Shown here: positions 25,503-39,920 of the stretch, in pieces
How positions within the stretch are numbered: the first letter of the stretch is position 1
How the letters are laid out: each line of letters opens with the position of its first letter
NCBI RefSeq assembly: GCF_022201045.2
Contig: NC_068560.1
Coordinates: 36,419,001-36,483,000 of the forward strand
Reading direction: 5' to 3'
DNA length: 64,000 bases
Source of the DNA: Citrus sinensis
Lineage: Eukaryota > Streptophyta > Magnoliopsida > Sapindales > Rutaceae
Notes under the pieces: generated by a model
What the model was told of the DNA's origin: nothing
Seen by the model: the letters and a program-made list of their open reading frames with translations, nothing else
Database searches by the model: none
Made by a program: the position numbers and the translations under genes

Positions 25503-25756
25503 ACCCAACTCTTTTTTTTTTTTGTTTGAATCACGGGATGGTTGTGAGTGGGCTACAACTGTGGGAGGTACTTTTAAGTCCGTACCACAACTCAGACTAA
25601 TTTTCGCTCGCACCGAATTGGCCCGTAAAGAGTAAAGTGCTGGCCAAAGTGGTGACCCTATATGAGAGTGAGACTTGAACCCTTGACCTCTCTTAAGAAG
25701 TGAGAATGCCGAATCACTCACACCAACCAACTTTGTTTACAACCCAACTCTTTTTT
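25503..25756 (-). mobile_element. tRNA-derived SINE with intact target-site duplications
   Basis: Read on the minus strand, the body (about 25741 down to 25518) starts GTAAACAAAGTTGGTTGG, has a tRNA-like head with B-box GGTTCAAGTC (25681-25672) and ends in an A-rich tail (the T run at 25512-25523). The direct repeat ACCCAACTCTTTTTT is present at 25503-25517 and 25742-25756, matching a long target-site duplication made by LINE-type target-primed insertion. The body is about 225 bp. The A-box is degenerate. Confidence 0.82.
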
Positions 25757-28700
25757 AACTAGCTCGTATAATGATGTAGCATTATGATGCATCATATGAC
25801 AATTATTTATTAAATCTTATTATTTTTCATCCAAGTACAATTTTATGTTGGTGCTACATCAATGAAGTACAAAATTTGTATCACAATATTCAAAGAGTAT
25901 CACGCATTACTCAATTTATAATATGAGTATGGAAAGGCAAGAGTGGCCCTATGTTGTCATTTGAGGGGTGTCTGGCTGGCTCCTGGTGAGAAAAAGAAAA
26001 AGAAAAAGAAATCAGAGAAAATGAGTCCTAACTAAAATCTGGCCAGTTTATTCAAAGTTTTATGTTTTGACCCCTCTAATTCATAGAATTTTCACTTTCT
26101 TCAATGCGGTTTCCATTTAACCAAAATTTTAGTTAGGTCAAAAATGCGCTAAAACATTTAAAACACATTCTATTGATTTTTTTTTTTTTTGGAAAGGACA
26201 CATTCTATTAATTAATATATGTAATCTTGCATTAATTCTCACTCACACATAACACATTTCATTGATTAACGGTGGCATGTGATTGCAATGAGATTCTTGT
26301 TAGGTCAAGTGGGTTAATATAGATACAGAGTATTCGATCCGAAGGATGCGATGAGTCATGAAAGGAAGATTGTAAAGAAATCGAAGAATCGTTTTCTAAT
26401 TCACAGAAAAAAAAGAATTAAAGAATCCCAGCAAATTGGGGAGGAAGGAAATTGAATCAGAAAAAATCAGGCCGTCGGATTCCGTCGGTCAATCGGCGAT
26501 TGAAAGAGATTCTTGATACACTAATAGTGGAAGTCTGCTAAGCCCATTCTTTCACGTGCATCGCGTGTGAGGCGCCAACTAGAATTGTGCCTTGTAAATT
26601 CAACTCTTTATCCTCACAGCTGATGGATGATCGAATTGGCATTAGTTCTGTCCACGTAGCCGCATTTTCTTGGGTCGCCCTCTCGCCTTACAATGCCAGA
26701 AATAACAAATAAATAAATCAATAAATAATCTCGTTCTCATGTTAGAATTGTTGGAAAAAAAACCATTAACTATAGCGTGCCCACACCGGCACGATTGCGA
26801 TAACTTCCGAAACTTGGGGGTTTCTAATTTAGTGGGAATCAATCGTGGCACCCCCGCACTAGCATCATTTGCCGTCTTTGTTGGCCACACAAAATATGTA
26901 ATTGTCTCGATGCTGCCTGATGATGCACGATTTAATCTTGAAACTCTTTAACTTCTTGGTGATGGGCTTATTACGAACCATCGATCCTTTACTCATTTCT
27001 TGCTTTTTCACAAAATGTTTCTACGTAAGCCCACCGAAATTTTTGAAATTAGTGATGGCATTTTGGTGACAATAACGTGTTTTCTCTGACGAGGTCCACT
27101 CAGCCACTAGGCATTTTAAGTCGGGGAAAAAATTGACGCCATGTAAATTGGATTTTTGGAAACAGATCCTTCGGTCAAGTAGTGTTTTGCCACAAACGAA
27201 TTGCACCGATCCTTTTTAGGTTTTAGCTTTATTTTGATTACACGATCACGTAATTATAAATGTCTTTATTTATTTAAGTTTTAACTAATTCTAATTTATT
27301 TATTTTTTTAATAAAAGGATATTACTTTGTGCATCTTGATGAGAATTGCGCATTGGGAAATGATGATGCCGGGAGATGACTCACAACCAATGATGATGCA
27401 GAGAGCTAGGGTACGTAATTTCCTTGAAGATGTGTACGGGTCACTTTTCTGATGGAAATTTAGATCGCTTAACCTAACGCATGGCTTCCAATCCTATACA
27501 TCATATGGAATAACTCTATGGCTAACCCATTTTCCTTCTTCTCCTTCCTTTTTTTTTTTTTTTAGTGAAAATGACATATCGGTCCTTCTTCTCCTTCCTT
27601 TTAACCTCGATGTGAAAATGACATATCTAATCATTCACACAAGTGAAGTCATGGCCGCATGATAACTAAGCCTTTTCATCTCTATTGTTATTCTTTAATT
27701 TATTAATGGAGAAGTTATTTGTATTCCACCGTTAGCGTTCGTGAATTAGGTTCTGTCTATATAATAGGGGATCGTGGCTTCCACTGCTCAGCAAAATTTA
27801 ATGAGCATTGTAGACTCGTTAATTAAAGTGGGATTGGTACTTTTGCCTTTTATCTCCACGCTCTTTTTTTTTTTTTTTTTTTTAATTACTTCGTACAACA
27901 GTGATGTTCAAACTTTCAAAAAATAAAAACTAAATAATAAAACATAAAGCGGTGGGCATTATTACAAAATTGTATAAGAGTTGATTATAAAATCCAAAAG
28001 GTATGAAGAGAAAGTGTCAATCTCCCTTAATTAGAAATTTGTTACTCTATTTTCATCCTCATTCTTCTCTTAAAATTCATAAAACAATAATATATAATAG
28101 TAATTGCATGCATTAACCCTAATGGGCACTGTTAACCAATAAAAAGAATGAATTTAAATTTGTATTGTTAGGTACAATACATACTTTAGACTTTAATCAA
28201 GTACGTTACGCTGCTTGCAATGGGATACAAATCTGACGCACAACTATAAAGTCGATAGGTTTTAAATTAATATGTGGGTGATGAGGCTTTCAAGGAAGTT
28301 AAGTCACTATCATCACTTGACCTATAAATTAGAGATATGTTACTTTAATAAGGTCAGAATCAAGTTAAATAAGAATATATACACTCTCATGTAGTGTATT
28401 GAAATCAATATATATATATTTATTAAATTTGGCCATGACCATATTAAAGTTAGAATACCTTATTAGAAGTGTAGTATAATAATAATATTTTTTTTTTTAA
28501 TCAGGGTTCTTTAACTATATTAAAATCAGGTATGAACTAAAAGATAAAAACTACAAACTCTAATTGTTTTGTCTTATAATGTATTGAAATCTGCATTCGT
28601 TTGTCTTTTATCTTATTTATGATTTAATATGGCCAGGTTACCTAATTCAAAGCTTATATGAATAATGATCTAGTGGATGATGGTGCTTACGATGATGTTC

Positions 28701-31700
28701 ACCACATCTAAACGACAGCGTCGTTTATCGTTATTTGATCAACCCACAACTTAAAAACTATTCTCAAAAGGTTACAAAATTTTACCACATATTTAAATAC
28801 TCACCATATGATGGACAATAGTGCTTACTAGAACATCTATATATATATATGAAATTTCATTATAAAGGCTGGCGTCCCTTGTTGTAGCATAATATGAGGT
28901 TTTGTACTTGATTTAATGCATCATCAATTTGGATAATCTTAAAATTCTTCATGCTAATGCATGCGCCGTCCTTGGAATTTTTTCGATGCTAAGTAAATAA
29001 CAGTTTGGACCCACGAATATATTATCCTTCGAGTTGGCCTCAAACTAATATGCCATGTAAGCATGCAAATGAAATTACGAAGTAGAGCAAATTGATAGTT
29101 CTTAGGCCCTGTGGCCTAATTGTACGTTGTTGTTAGTACTTGAAAGAGATTCGTGTGAGCTCACATATATTCTCTGGTATGGTTTGACATATTGCTGGTA
29201 TCAATTTGGAAAAGAAAAGCTGGGTTCGTTTTCAACTACATCTAGTAGCTTAAATATGATACCCCATAGTTAGATTCATATCGCAATTGATAGTTAAATA
29301 TAATTTCCTCCCATTTTTTTTTTCAAAAGTAGATTAAAAATTCTGTCATGAACTTGTTAGGGTTTATTTATGTGCACGGAATGGAATCTTGATATATAAA
29401 TATATAATCCTTTCACAATTGCGTAGATTCTACAATGTCATGGATACGCATAGCATAACTTTGCGTCCATATCGGAGGCAGCCCCATTTGGCTGGTTGAA
29501 TCTTTAGTTAGCTGAAGTTAAAATCCTTGTGATATACAAATATGCGAATATAATGTCCAATTTACATAAATCAGATTCATATCTACATTATAATAATAAT
29601 CAAGTATGGATGACATCCGCAAAGAGAATTGATTCATATATGTCTTTCTGCTATGGATATGCGCCCCAAGATATGAAGAATTTCAACCAAGTGCTGTTAT
29701 GTACTTTAATATCTAGCTTATTTCCTATCAATATTCTGTTGGACCTAATTTCAGATTTATGAGTTTTTTAACCATACTTAATTAAACTTAAATTTATCCT
29801 AAACTTTTGTATCGAGCTTATTTGCTAGCAGTTGGCTTATACAAACTTTTCGTCTGTCAAAATTCGAGGCTATTCTCGTGTTTATGGGGAACTTTTATGT
29901 GATTACGTGTTGGATATTGTTTTTCAATTAGGTTTTTTTTTTTGAATTTTAATTCTTGAGTTTTAGTTTACATAAGATACAGAGGAATACACGTATTCGG
30001 ATTGTTTATATGATTTATCTTGAAACTGCAACAATATATGCATGCACTTGGGAATCAAAAGGCATTGATATTGAAGCTTGGATTTATTAGCTACAGTAAA
30101 TTTAATTTGTTGGAATTAATTTAATGTTTTATTTGGAAGCGGGGGACTCTTCATATGATTTGTCTTGATTTTACACCACTTTGACCAAAATAATTTTTCA
30201 TTTTTTTTATTTTACCATTGTAAAAAGACAAAAATAAAATTGCCCTTATTTTTAGCTTCAATCTTTTAATCCATGTTATAAAAAAACGCGTTTATATATT
30301 TTTTTAAATTTTCATATAAATAAGTCTCAATCTTATACATTTTAACGTATACAAATTTTTATCTTGCACTTCATCATATATATAAGATTGTATTTTAAGG
30401 TCTATCTTATAATACAAGACACTAATATAAAAACATAATCAAGATTTGTAAAACAAATATTACATACGAGTATGTAACAAGAATAGTAGAAAATTTAGAG
30501 AACCAACAAAACGTAAATGCAAACATGAGGGTGAAAACTCATGGCAGAACGACTTCTTTAATCAAATACCTCCTTCACAAAAATATAACAGAATGATATC
30601 AAATCTGACTCTAGTGCTGATGGAGTTTGTAATGCACTTTGGAATTCTGCCCAGATTAAAGGAAAAGTTGAACAAAAAGCTACTTGAGTAAATATAATAT
30701 GCACGCAATTTGGCGCTTTCTTTGACCAAAACAAGTTGTCTTGTGCTTCTACGACTACGATTGCAGCAACGAGTTGATGAACATATGAAAGCAAGGAAAA
30801 GTAGCAAATGGAAGTGCCGATAATAAGACGAAGAGGGGGCAAGAAAAAGCCGCTTTGATTGAGCATTAAGGGGACGAAATCGAAGCTTTGACCGATAAAA
30901 TTACACTGAGATTGATGTCATGAGTAACATTTAACATATTTGGTTATTGGCTTAATGTTGAAAGTGGCAAAGTGATTGGACATAAAGACGCCACATTCTG
31001 GGATCTAAATTGAATCTTTGACCAAAAGAGATTGAATCTTTTGTTGTTTTGTTGATTAGTATAGTATGACATCATTTTTCAATAATGGAGGCCTTGTTTA
31101 GGTGAACGAAATGGAGAAATATAATGGACAAATGGTACCAGTTGTTTTGACCAAGAAGAAGATGAGGCAAGTGCAGATATTTGTTGTGATCAGAAGTATG
31201 TGCGACCACTTTGCTTTGGAATTTTCTAATCAGGATACTCTGTGCTTTAGCAATTAGCACGATTGATAATTGTATGGGAAAGCAATAAGCATTTGATTAG
31301 CAAAGACTGATGAAGCAATTAGATGTCATAGGCTAGAGCAGAGAGTGCTGGACTAGCCTAGCCTAGCCTGTGTGCTATACACATGCAAATCTTTCATGTG
31401 ATAGATACGAGGCTTATCAAAGCCTTCGACAGTGGGGTTTGATTGTTGAAATAATTTCAATTTGAAAAAAGGATCTTACGGGGAGTTTTAGAGTGGGGAA
31501 TTCAGAGGGTGTCTCGAAAGGCCTTCTCAGCCTTCAGTTCTTTACCCAAAGCTTGAAACCAACTGTTCCACTGTTTGTTAAGGGATTAGGGCAGGCTCAT
31601 TGGATAAATTTGGGCTTTAAAATTGGTAGATTGGACTGGACAAAACTGTAGAGTGGAGCAGTTCAAGCCCACTTTTCATCTCACCAAGCCCTCTCTTATG

Positions 31701-34700
31701 TTTTTAGAGTGGGGAGCTTCCAACACCCTTTAAACGCTTATGACCTATTTTCAATACTTATTTTAACACCAACAATACCCTTTTCTTCATAAACCCCATA
31801 TACACTTTTTTTTTTTTCTTTCCAAATTTTCTCACTCTTAAAATAGAATGGAGTCTTATTTCTTTTGTAATCTAATTCTCTATCCTTTACACCACCACCA
31901 CCACCACCACCAGTACTACTACTAATAATAATAATAATTTGTCGACTGAACCTAGGGGTTTAGAGAAGTCAAGTGCCTCCTACATTTTTTAAACTATTCG
32001 CACTCAATGGTCTCTTTAGGACTACCATTCCAGTTGATGTCCCTTTTATTAGTGTGAGACGTTTGGGCTTTGCTGGAGAAAACCTATTGGTCCATAAGAT
32101 AAATTGGTAAAAAAAATGTTGGTTAAGATAAATAAATAAATAAAATATTAGATAAATAAATTGGTAAAAGCTTAGTTGCTGTTTTCGGCTTTTGTTTGAA
32201 AAGCATTTTTAGGGGTAGCACACACCCTCTATATTCTTATTTATTTATTTTGGTTTTTGTATTATGGTCCAAACGAACAACGGTATATTAAAAAAAAATG
32301 TTCATGGTAATCTAAATTAAAGTAAACAAATCTTATCTTAATTTGGTTAAGATAAATAAATAAATAAATAATCAATTAGCACTGTTCTTCTACCAAAAGC
32401 AAACACAGACTCATTTATTTACTTTAACGAATCCACACTAAAGATACAAATAATAAAAAACTTTCAATCAAGAATCACTACCAATATTTTATTCTATAAT
32501 ATATTTTAATATTCTTAACGAAAGGGTGCTTTGGGTAATTGATTAAGAATTAGAGATGAAATTGACTATTATGTAAATAACAAAGATGGAAGGATATTTT
32601 TCCATAATAAAAACTGATGATTTGTTTGGATGTCAATCTGGCGCAGTTGTTGTTATATGCAATTATTCAGCAGTTAATTGGCGCCAGAAGCAGTGCATTA
32701 TTGTTGCTTAAAATTTTACACCTATTTCTGATGCATTTTGTCGGTAGAATCATAAATTCGGCCCAATAATAGAGCCAGTAAAATTTAAACAGCAAAGACT
32801 TGAACCTGCGAACAAAATAAAATAGCAACGTGGCGGCGGTGGCGATGGTGTGATGTGAAAGAGATTATTTAATAACGAGAGGAGACAAAGAAGCATGGTT
32901 TATTTATTTATTAGAAAGTAATTAATTAATAATACAGTAAACTATTAGTCAAGCGAATACTCTATGTAGACTGTACGCGCAGCTACATATTTCCTTTTTT
33001 GAGAAAAGAAATGTCTGGTTGATAAAAAGGGTGTTTATTTTTTGGGCAAAAAAAAAAAAAAAAAATATGGTTTTTTAGGGCAAGGATTTTGAAACTACAC
33101 ATGGGTGGTGATGGGTGAAGTTCAATTTTGTTGTGACTTTTTATCTGCAGGGGAAAAGCTTTCACCAAATGCACCAACCAACAAAAAACAATCGAGTGAC
33201 CCAAACTTACTTTACTGGCGTGGAGTGCAAATAATTTCTCCATTTCGATTTAATAAGAGGCGATTGTGATCATTCATTCAAATTTCAACCATGCGCTCGC
33301 TAGGGCCTAAGCCCCTAGCCAATGCTTCTACAGGGAAACCTACTTAAATATATTGCAAACGAGCTATTGGGTAGTAATAATATAATAAACAAATAAAAAA
33401 GATATTAAAAATTAACTGTTTAATTATTTTTATCAAATATTTTAAAAAATATTATATAAAATAAATAAATTAATGTTATTATTAATTATCTTCATTATTT
33501 TTTTTAATATTATAATAGTGATTATTAAATTTAATACAATCAATAATGCAATCACTTATTAAAAGTTAATTTTAATGATAAATTGTTAAATATACAAGTA
33601 AAGAAAATTTAATCTCAAGAGTTAGTAGATTAACTTTTTTGTTAAAAATTCTGCAAGTTTTAAAAGCAGTTGTATATGTTTAGTAAGTTTTACTATTAAA
33701 CTGTTGTAATAATATAAATAATTAAATTATATATAATATTAAATAAAATTTATTTATATATTTATAAAAATGCATATAACATATTTTTTATTGTGTATAC
33801 ATAATAATTGATAATTAAAATAAATACTTTATTTTTTTATTTTTTATTTTGTTATCTCAATATAATTGATGATGATGATAATAATAATAGTAATAAACTT
33901 TTTAAAATTAATGATTTTATTTCTTAATTAATAAGAATAATTTTAAATTTTTATAATATATATGAAATTATAATAAATATAAGATTAATTTGCAGGCTCA
34001 GATTTTAAATTTTTTTTTTTGAAAAACTTACTATAAAATAGGATAATTTTATCAAAAACAATTTCCTAAAACTTTTAATCCAAACGTAAACTACAGTTAC
34101 AACCGCCCCTGCATTATTGGACTCGGGCAGGCTTATTAAATGCGAGTGGGTCCTAGCTTTGATTTCTAAAGATCTTTCTGATTTTGACTTCACCTTGCCA
34201 CCTATTGATGATTCTGACGCTTCGCGAATCGAATCAATTCACAGCCAGCCACAACAACACAAGAAAAGCCGTATAAAAGCGAAGCGAAGAGGAAGCAGCA
34301 GCTTCAAATTCAATTCAGTCGCATAATAATTATAATTACAAAAAATATCTCGCGGCTGCCCACAATTGCCTTAGAGCTTAATGTTGTGATGCGATGACTT
34401 TTAGAAAAAAATGACCCCAAAATGTGTGACATCGAATAATGTATGACCTGCCAGCTTTCCATTTTATATAAATGCAGAGTATGTAGAGTATGTTAAATTA
34501 TTTGAAACCGTCGCCGAGGACGAGGAGATTTACCTCACATTAGATTTTCATTTTCCCAACTTCCACCTTTAACAATCAACAATCTTTAAGATTTGTTATG
34601 ATGGGCCGCAGAAGAATAAAGGAGAAAAAACCGAGAAAGGAAGAATATATACATTTTGAGGAAACCCCCAAGTCAGCAAATACATTCAAGCAAAGCAGCT

Positions 34701-34983
34701 TACAGAGGAAGCCACTGGGGCTTCTTTCTTAGAGAGGTCTAGTCGCCAGCAACACCAGTTTACATATATATATATATCTACATAACTAGGCTACCAAAAT
34801 GTAAGAACCTCTATAGCTCAGATTAACTACTAACCTACTCACAGCAACCACGACCACGACCACCACAGCAACATGCCATGGGTAAATATGATACACATAT
34901 CACTACTGAGGAAGAGCGGAGCTTACAGTAGCAGTTTTAGTTAGCATAACCCAACTCAAAATATTTCTCATTTTATCTCAAGG
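25757..34983. other. Large gene-poor intergenic region
   Basis: About 9 kb with no supported gene. I checked the longer frames at 26642, 27021, 29529, 30558, 31072, 32983 and 34005-34326; none shows a domain or a plausible exon neighbour. Features seen are AT-rich tracts, an imperfect direct repeat at 27532-27624, a (CCA)n run near 31890-31910, repeated TTAAGATAAATAAATAAAT words near 32124 and 32347, and an orphan TATA-like GTATAAAAG near 34270. The right end includes the 3' UTR of the AFR-type gene. Confidence 0.55.
27532..27624. repeat. Imperfect direct repeat
   Basis: CCTTCTTCTCCTTCCTTTT followed by GTGAAAATGACATATC occurs twice about 55-60 bp apart; the first copy has a longer T run and the second has an AACCTCGAT insertion. 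It is noncoding. Confidence 0.75.
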
Positions 34984-37858
34984 TCATTTGCATACCGTCT
35001 TCAGTCTCTTTGCGGCCTGAACAAACCCCACAATTACCTGCAGCTCATCCATTTGCTTCATGGGCCAAAAAAAGAAAAAAGAAAAAAGAAAAAAGAAAAA
35101 ATTAAAATAAATTCATATAAGTCAACTATGGGAAATTGAGGTAGAGATATAACCCAAAAAAAAAAAAAAAATCTCAGCATTCAAATTCAAGTACTTCTAA
35201 AAGCTACACATTATTGCAATCATATCCTATTTGCTTGGAAAAGATGAAAAAAAAAATTGTCAGAGAAGCTGGTACTAGGGTTTAGAAATGCATTCTAGAA
35301 TTTGGCACATACCTGCGACATGAAATGCCGCTGAACCACATCAATCAGTTGCTCCCTTGATGGATTGGGGATAGCATCCACCTACAACAAATTCAACAGT
35401 GTTCTTTCATGAAAAATTTCGCTTCGAGGCAGTGCAGATAATTCAATGAAATTTGGTCCATATAACTCACAAGATTGAAATGTCGCCAATATCTCCATAG
35501 TGCACCCATCTCCAATTTGCTAAGGTCAATTTTCTGCACAGGATGATTTGCAAAAGAATAATTAGGCAAAAAGATAAAATACAAACAGATTTTTTAATTA
35601 TTTTTTATAAAAGATAGAATAGAAACAAACAAAAACAGTATTTTAACAGTATTTTAGAGCATATTTTAGAGCATTTGAGATTTCGTACCATGGACCCGGG
35701 AGTAGAAATAGACCCCTTTGACTGGGAGTGGGAGTCACAAGAGAGAGACCTGCTCGTAGTCTTGTGTGATGATCCAGTTGATTTATGTGTCCTAAGCTTT
35801 GATCTGTGGGACTTTTGAGTGTCATCGGAAGCTGGAAAGAAATAGCACAAGCAAGAATTAAAAAGAGTGGTGGACCTCATTAAAAGATAAAGAAGACAGA
35901 CAGAAAAGCTCTCTGCAATAGGTAAAGCAAAAAGTGAACACACCGGATCCTATGTAACAACCTCAACCAATTTTCTCTTAGAGAATAAACTTTTCCAAAC
36001 CCACAATTTCAAACAGTTCAATAGTTCTGAAAAGCTAAGTTATAACATCTCTAGTCAAGCACAATTGGAGTAGGAACTTAAGATTTTGAAAAAAAAAAAA
36101 AACAAGCACAAGTTTGCAAAGCCAGCTGAATCCTGGAATTAGAAATGACTTCAAAAGGTTTTTAGCAGTGTTAACACTTATCAATGCAACTCAAAAATAC
36201 TGATGACAGGAGACAAGTTTAAAATACGGGAAATCAATAACCAGTGTACCGAACTCTCACCCATATCTGAAATATTCCATGGCACATTGTCGAATTCAAG
36301 GTCGTCATCTTCCTCATTCCCAGTAGGAGCTTCAATCACGCTAAGTGCATTCCTTTGTAGCTTCACTTCAATGCCATTCGTAAGAACCTACGATTTAATT
36401 AAGTGGGAAACAAATAACCACAATCAGAATTGGAGAAAATGCCCAGTTAAACAGAAGGTATGATCAAACCAGCAGTGTAATTTCAGAAGATCATGTAAGA
36501 AAGATAAGTTCAATAAAAGACGGAGTCCTGCATTTATCCAAATAATCACTCACATTAGGTCCAGAATCACTAAGACAAGTGTTCACAACATGAAATAAAT
36601 CAAATATGTCTCTTCCCAAAAGAAACAACCAAATTCAAAACAAAAAGCAAGCAATTGTAAAACATTAAAAGCAGCAAAACGACCAAAAAAACATGACATC
36701 ATTATTTTGTAATATTCTAAAAAAGGAATACAAAAGAATAGTTATGATGGAAATAAGTTGAAAGACAAAGAAAATGTATACTCGTTGAACATTGAAGAAG
36801 CGCATGACAACCTAAAATGATTCTCAATAAGGGAAGATCACGGGAAGGAAATTGCAAGAACATTCAAAAATTCAAAATTTTCAAGAAATTACACTGAAAT
36901 CCAGATATTAAGTGCTGGAGTTTATGAAATAATTAGGAGATGACCATCCAAAATCAATTCAATCAGCTTCCTGCCACGCAAGCCAATCATGCAAAACAGC
37001 AAGCCAAATCCAATGTGAAGGTAAAATCCCAATTAATCTACCAAAAGACAATACTCAAAAGAATTATTAAGCCTTCATCCTTTCAAGCATAGAAATAAGA
37101 ATTAGAAATAAAAACAGTAAATAAACCCAAAATAGTCAGAAATCAGTACTAGAATATTTAAATTAAAAAAATGCCACATTACTTAGAATCTATCAAAAAG
37201 CCAGATCCATTGATAAAAACAAACATGCAATCATAACCATTATCCCAAACTTCAGAGTTACAACTGAAAACACACCAAGAGCACCTTAATTAAGACAAAA
37301 TCATCCATGAAGAACATATAGTTTTGCAAATATACATGTATAAGATCCTTAAAATTTATTACTGGAAACTAATTACATTGGTAAACAATGGTAATATTAA
37401 CCATACTGCTAATTATCAATTAATAAAATAAGCCAATATATCAAAACTAAGCATCAAATTGGAACCTAAAAGTAAATTATTTCACAATAAACCCAAACTA
37501 AAAACCTCTGAAATTATCCCGCATTATCAGAAATTAATTGTTTTGAGTTTTAAATACTGAATTCAAACTTTAACAAACCAAATAATACCCTGAAAAAAAA
37601 TGAATAATTAATTAAAACCAAATTCCCCAAATACCCAAATTAAGTAACAATAGTTACCAGCCAATGCCAGCCTCCAAGGCCAACAGCCTTCTTGACAACA
37701 CCCTGAAGACCCACAAGCACTGATTTGGTGCGATTATTTCCAGTAACCACGACCTTAGTGTGACGTGGCAGCACCGAAAGCTCCTCTTCACTGCTGTCTC
37801 CATAGCTCTGTAACTGTGAAAACCCGCCATTCACTGAACTCTCCATTGTTTCAAGCAT
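34984..37858 (-). CDS. AFR2: SAP30-like SIN3-binding protein (AFR1/AFR2 type), histone deacetylase complex subunit, 6 exons
   Basis: Plant SAP30-related adaptor that links SIN3 proteins to histone deacetylases in nuclear co-repressor complexes. Exons: 37858-37658, 36387-36261, 35831-35689, 35533-35471, 35381-35313, 35055-34984; total 675 nt, 224 aa, all in frame. A start four codons later (37846) is an alternative. The N-terminal part has a conserved block around GVVKKAVGLGGWHWLVLTNG, then an acidic stretch (NEEDDDLEFD), then a Ser/Thr/Lys-rich linker. The C-terminal 60 residues (158-217, from KIDLSKLEMGALWRYWRHFN) match the SAP30 SIN3-binding domain. From memory, Arabidopsis At1g19330 and At1g75060 are the duplicated relatives, and they flank METTL4 and BES1/BZR1 genes as here. 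The symbol is by family and position; AFR1 is equally possible. Confidence 0.88.
35065..35100. repeat. (GAAAAAA)n short tandem repeat in the last AFR intron
   Basis: Four or five A-rich units separated by single G residues lie just upstream of the last coding exon on the minus strand, so the transcript has a T-rich polypyrimidine tract immediately before the splice acceptor. Confidence 0.8.
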
Positions 37859-39299
37859 TCTCTCTGTTTTAACATAAAACAAAAAAGAAACACACACACA
37901 AAAAAAAGTAGCTTTCTCAAATATCAGTGAAAAGCAAACATTTGTAAGTCAAAATTGCATTTAAATTGAAGATCACGCATTGCTGAGTTTAAATTTGGAG
38001 TTTTTTAAACCAAAATTAAGATGATTTTAGAGAAAAATCAGATTTTTTTCGTGAGAGAAAACACATAGTAAGAGAGAGAAAATGCAGAGAGTGAGTGTTT
38101 GTGAGAGAGGGAGAGATGAGAGTGACTGGTATTGCTAATTGGTTGTGTTGCTAATGAATCCCAACGTGTAAGAACAGGCCAATATAATTCCGCCACGTAA
38201 CTAAGAGCGGTCTCGTAAATCATGCGATAGTAGTTTAAGCTGAGGTTGCGGTTTTGTGTTACCACTGGTTGACCGTTTGACTAGGCGGAGAAGGAAGTAG
38301 TGGGGTGCAATCAAATGACGATCATGACCTATGCCTTTCCACGTATTTCGAAACTTAAAACGCCTCATAATCGGTGTCCGTTTCGTAATTTTACCGGAAA
38401 AAGGCAAACGAGAAAAATAACGCAAGTTTTATTATAACGTAACGGATACCCGAAATTCATCAGGTGGGTCCACGTGTAGAGTGGGCGTCGGTGTTGTCTT
38501 ATCCGACATGAGATACCCACTCACACATACGTTTGTCTACAATACAACACTTTATAAAAATAATTCTCTTTGCTTTAATTTTCCCACCTGAATTTCCCGC
38601 CATCCCTGAGCAACGTGAGCCGTTGATTTAGGATGATGGATGTTACGGCCGTTGGATTGGTTGGAACGCAGTACAGCCGTTGGATGGAAAAGGTCCAGGC
38701 GGCCAACAGTCGTAGAAAAAGCAGACACGTTCACATAACATGTGTAATGATCATAAAGTAGGAAGAGGAGTGGACCTTCCGGACGCCTTGGTATAAAAGC
38801 AAAAGAACGGGGACGAGAAATGAAATTTAATAAAACGACGGGAATAATTTAATAATATATCGCCCTCTATCCAACTTATCATGTGGCTTATTCCCCGATT
38901 AATCTTAGCGGTCCATATTTCAAATTGATTTTCTATTTTGCACGACTGTCGTTGGATACAGAGTAATGATAAAAATCGTACGTAATTAAACAATTATTTT
39001 GCAGGATACTAGCTGTTTCCACGCTTGTATTTTTGCTAATTAAAGATGGGTGTCGTTTGTCTTTTATGTGGCGACTAGGGTAAAAGGTCTCGTGTCTATG
39101 CGTCAGTTGCGGTTACAGTTAATTCTGATAATGGTATATTTATGGATGGGTAATTAAAATTCACTGAAATCAAAATTAATTGCATTTGAAATAAAAATCA
39201 AAATGGAGATGAGTTATATTATTATTAATGTGTTTATTTTATTTTGAAAGCTGAATAAATTATCGCAAGCTAATAACATGATCTTCTTGATTATTGTAA
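37859..39299. other. AFR-type gene upstream region and spacer
   Basis: Bases to about 38.1 kb are the likely 5' UTR and proximal promoter of the minus-strand AFR-type gene (the transcript leader is CT-rich, with repeated TCTCTC). The rest up to the MITE has no supported exon; the small frames at 38201, 38552 and 38751 show no family. Confidence 0.45.
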
Positions 39300-39920
39300 G
39301 GTGGCGTTTGTTTTTTAACTTAATGACTTAAAGTGACTTAACTTAATTAATTAAGTTAATTAGAGGTGTTTGTTTTTATAACTTAATGAGACTATTTAGA
39401 TAATTTTGACTTAATAAAATAAGCTAATTTTTTTGACTTTTTACTTAATGGAGGAATCTAAATTAAGTCAATTACTTGCTAATGTCAAAAATATCATTGT
39501 TTTATAATTTATTTTTTATGTCTATCCTAAAACTCACCCATAGATATTTACCCCACATAAAAATATCCCTGTTTTTTTATTTCTTATATTATATACGATA
39601 AAATTTGAAATTTATGGTATTTTATGTATTAAAATTCTAAAATAATTATATATTCACTTGAATATGGTTTTATTTATAAATGTTAAAATATTGTGGTATT
39701 TAATATATTATTTATTTGACATTCAAATTTAATAAGGATACAAATGTAAAAGTACATATTTTCAGCTTTTTAAGTTGAAAAAAACAAACAACTTAATACT
39801 TATTTTCTGAGATTCAGACGAAAAAACAAACATATTATTCAGATTCAGACATTCAGACCTATTCAGAATTCAGACTAATTCAGATCTATTCAGATTTCAG
39901 ACAAAAAAACAAACGCCACC
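39300..39920. mobile_element. PIF/Harbinger-type MITE, 621 bp, TAA target duplication
   Basis: The ends GGTGGCGTTTGTTTTTT and AAAAAACAAACGCCACC are a perfect 17-bp terminal inverted repeat, flanked on both sides by TAA (39297-39299 and 39921-39923). The right subterminal region carries a cluster of about eight ATTCAGA-type words between about 39808 and 39900. There is no transposase frame. Perfect ends and duplication suggest a comparatively recent insertion. Confidence 0.92.

Noticed and set aside
26340..26640. A less AT-rich stretch that could be a 5' UTR or retrocopy
   Set aside because: No coding frame or matching gene in the window; nothing definite can be said.
30558..30866. A 102-codon minus-strand hydrophobic frame
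   Set aside because: No recognisable family, no splice partners and two overlapping frames of equal quality; likely chance.
34117..34326. A 69-codon frame near a TATA-like GTATAAAAG
   Set aside because: Its start is a TTG, not ATG, and the TATA-like word lies inside the frame rather than upstream.
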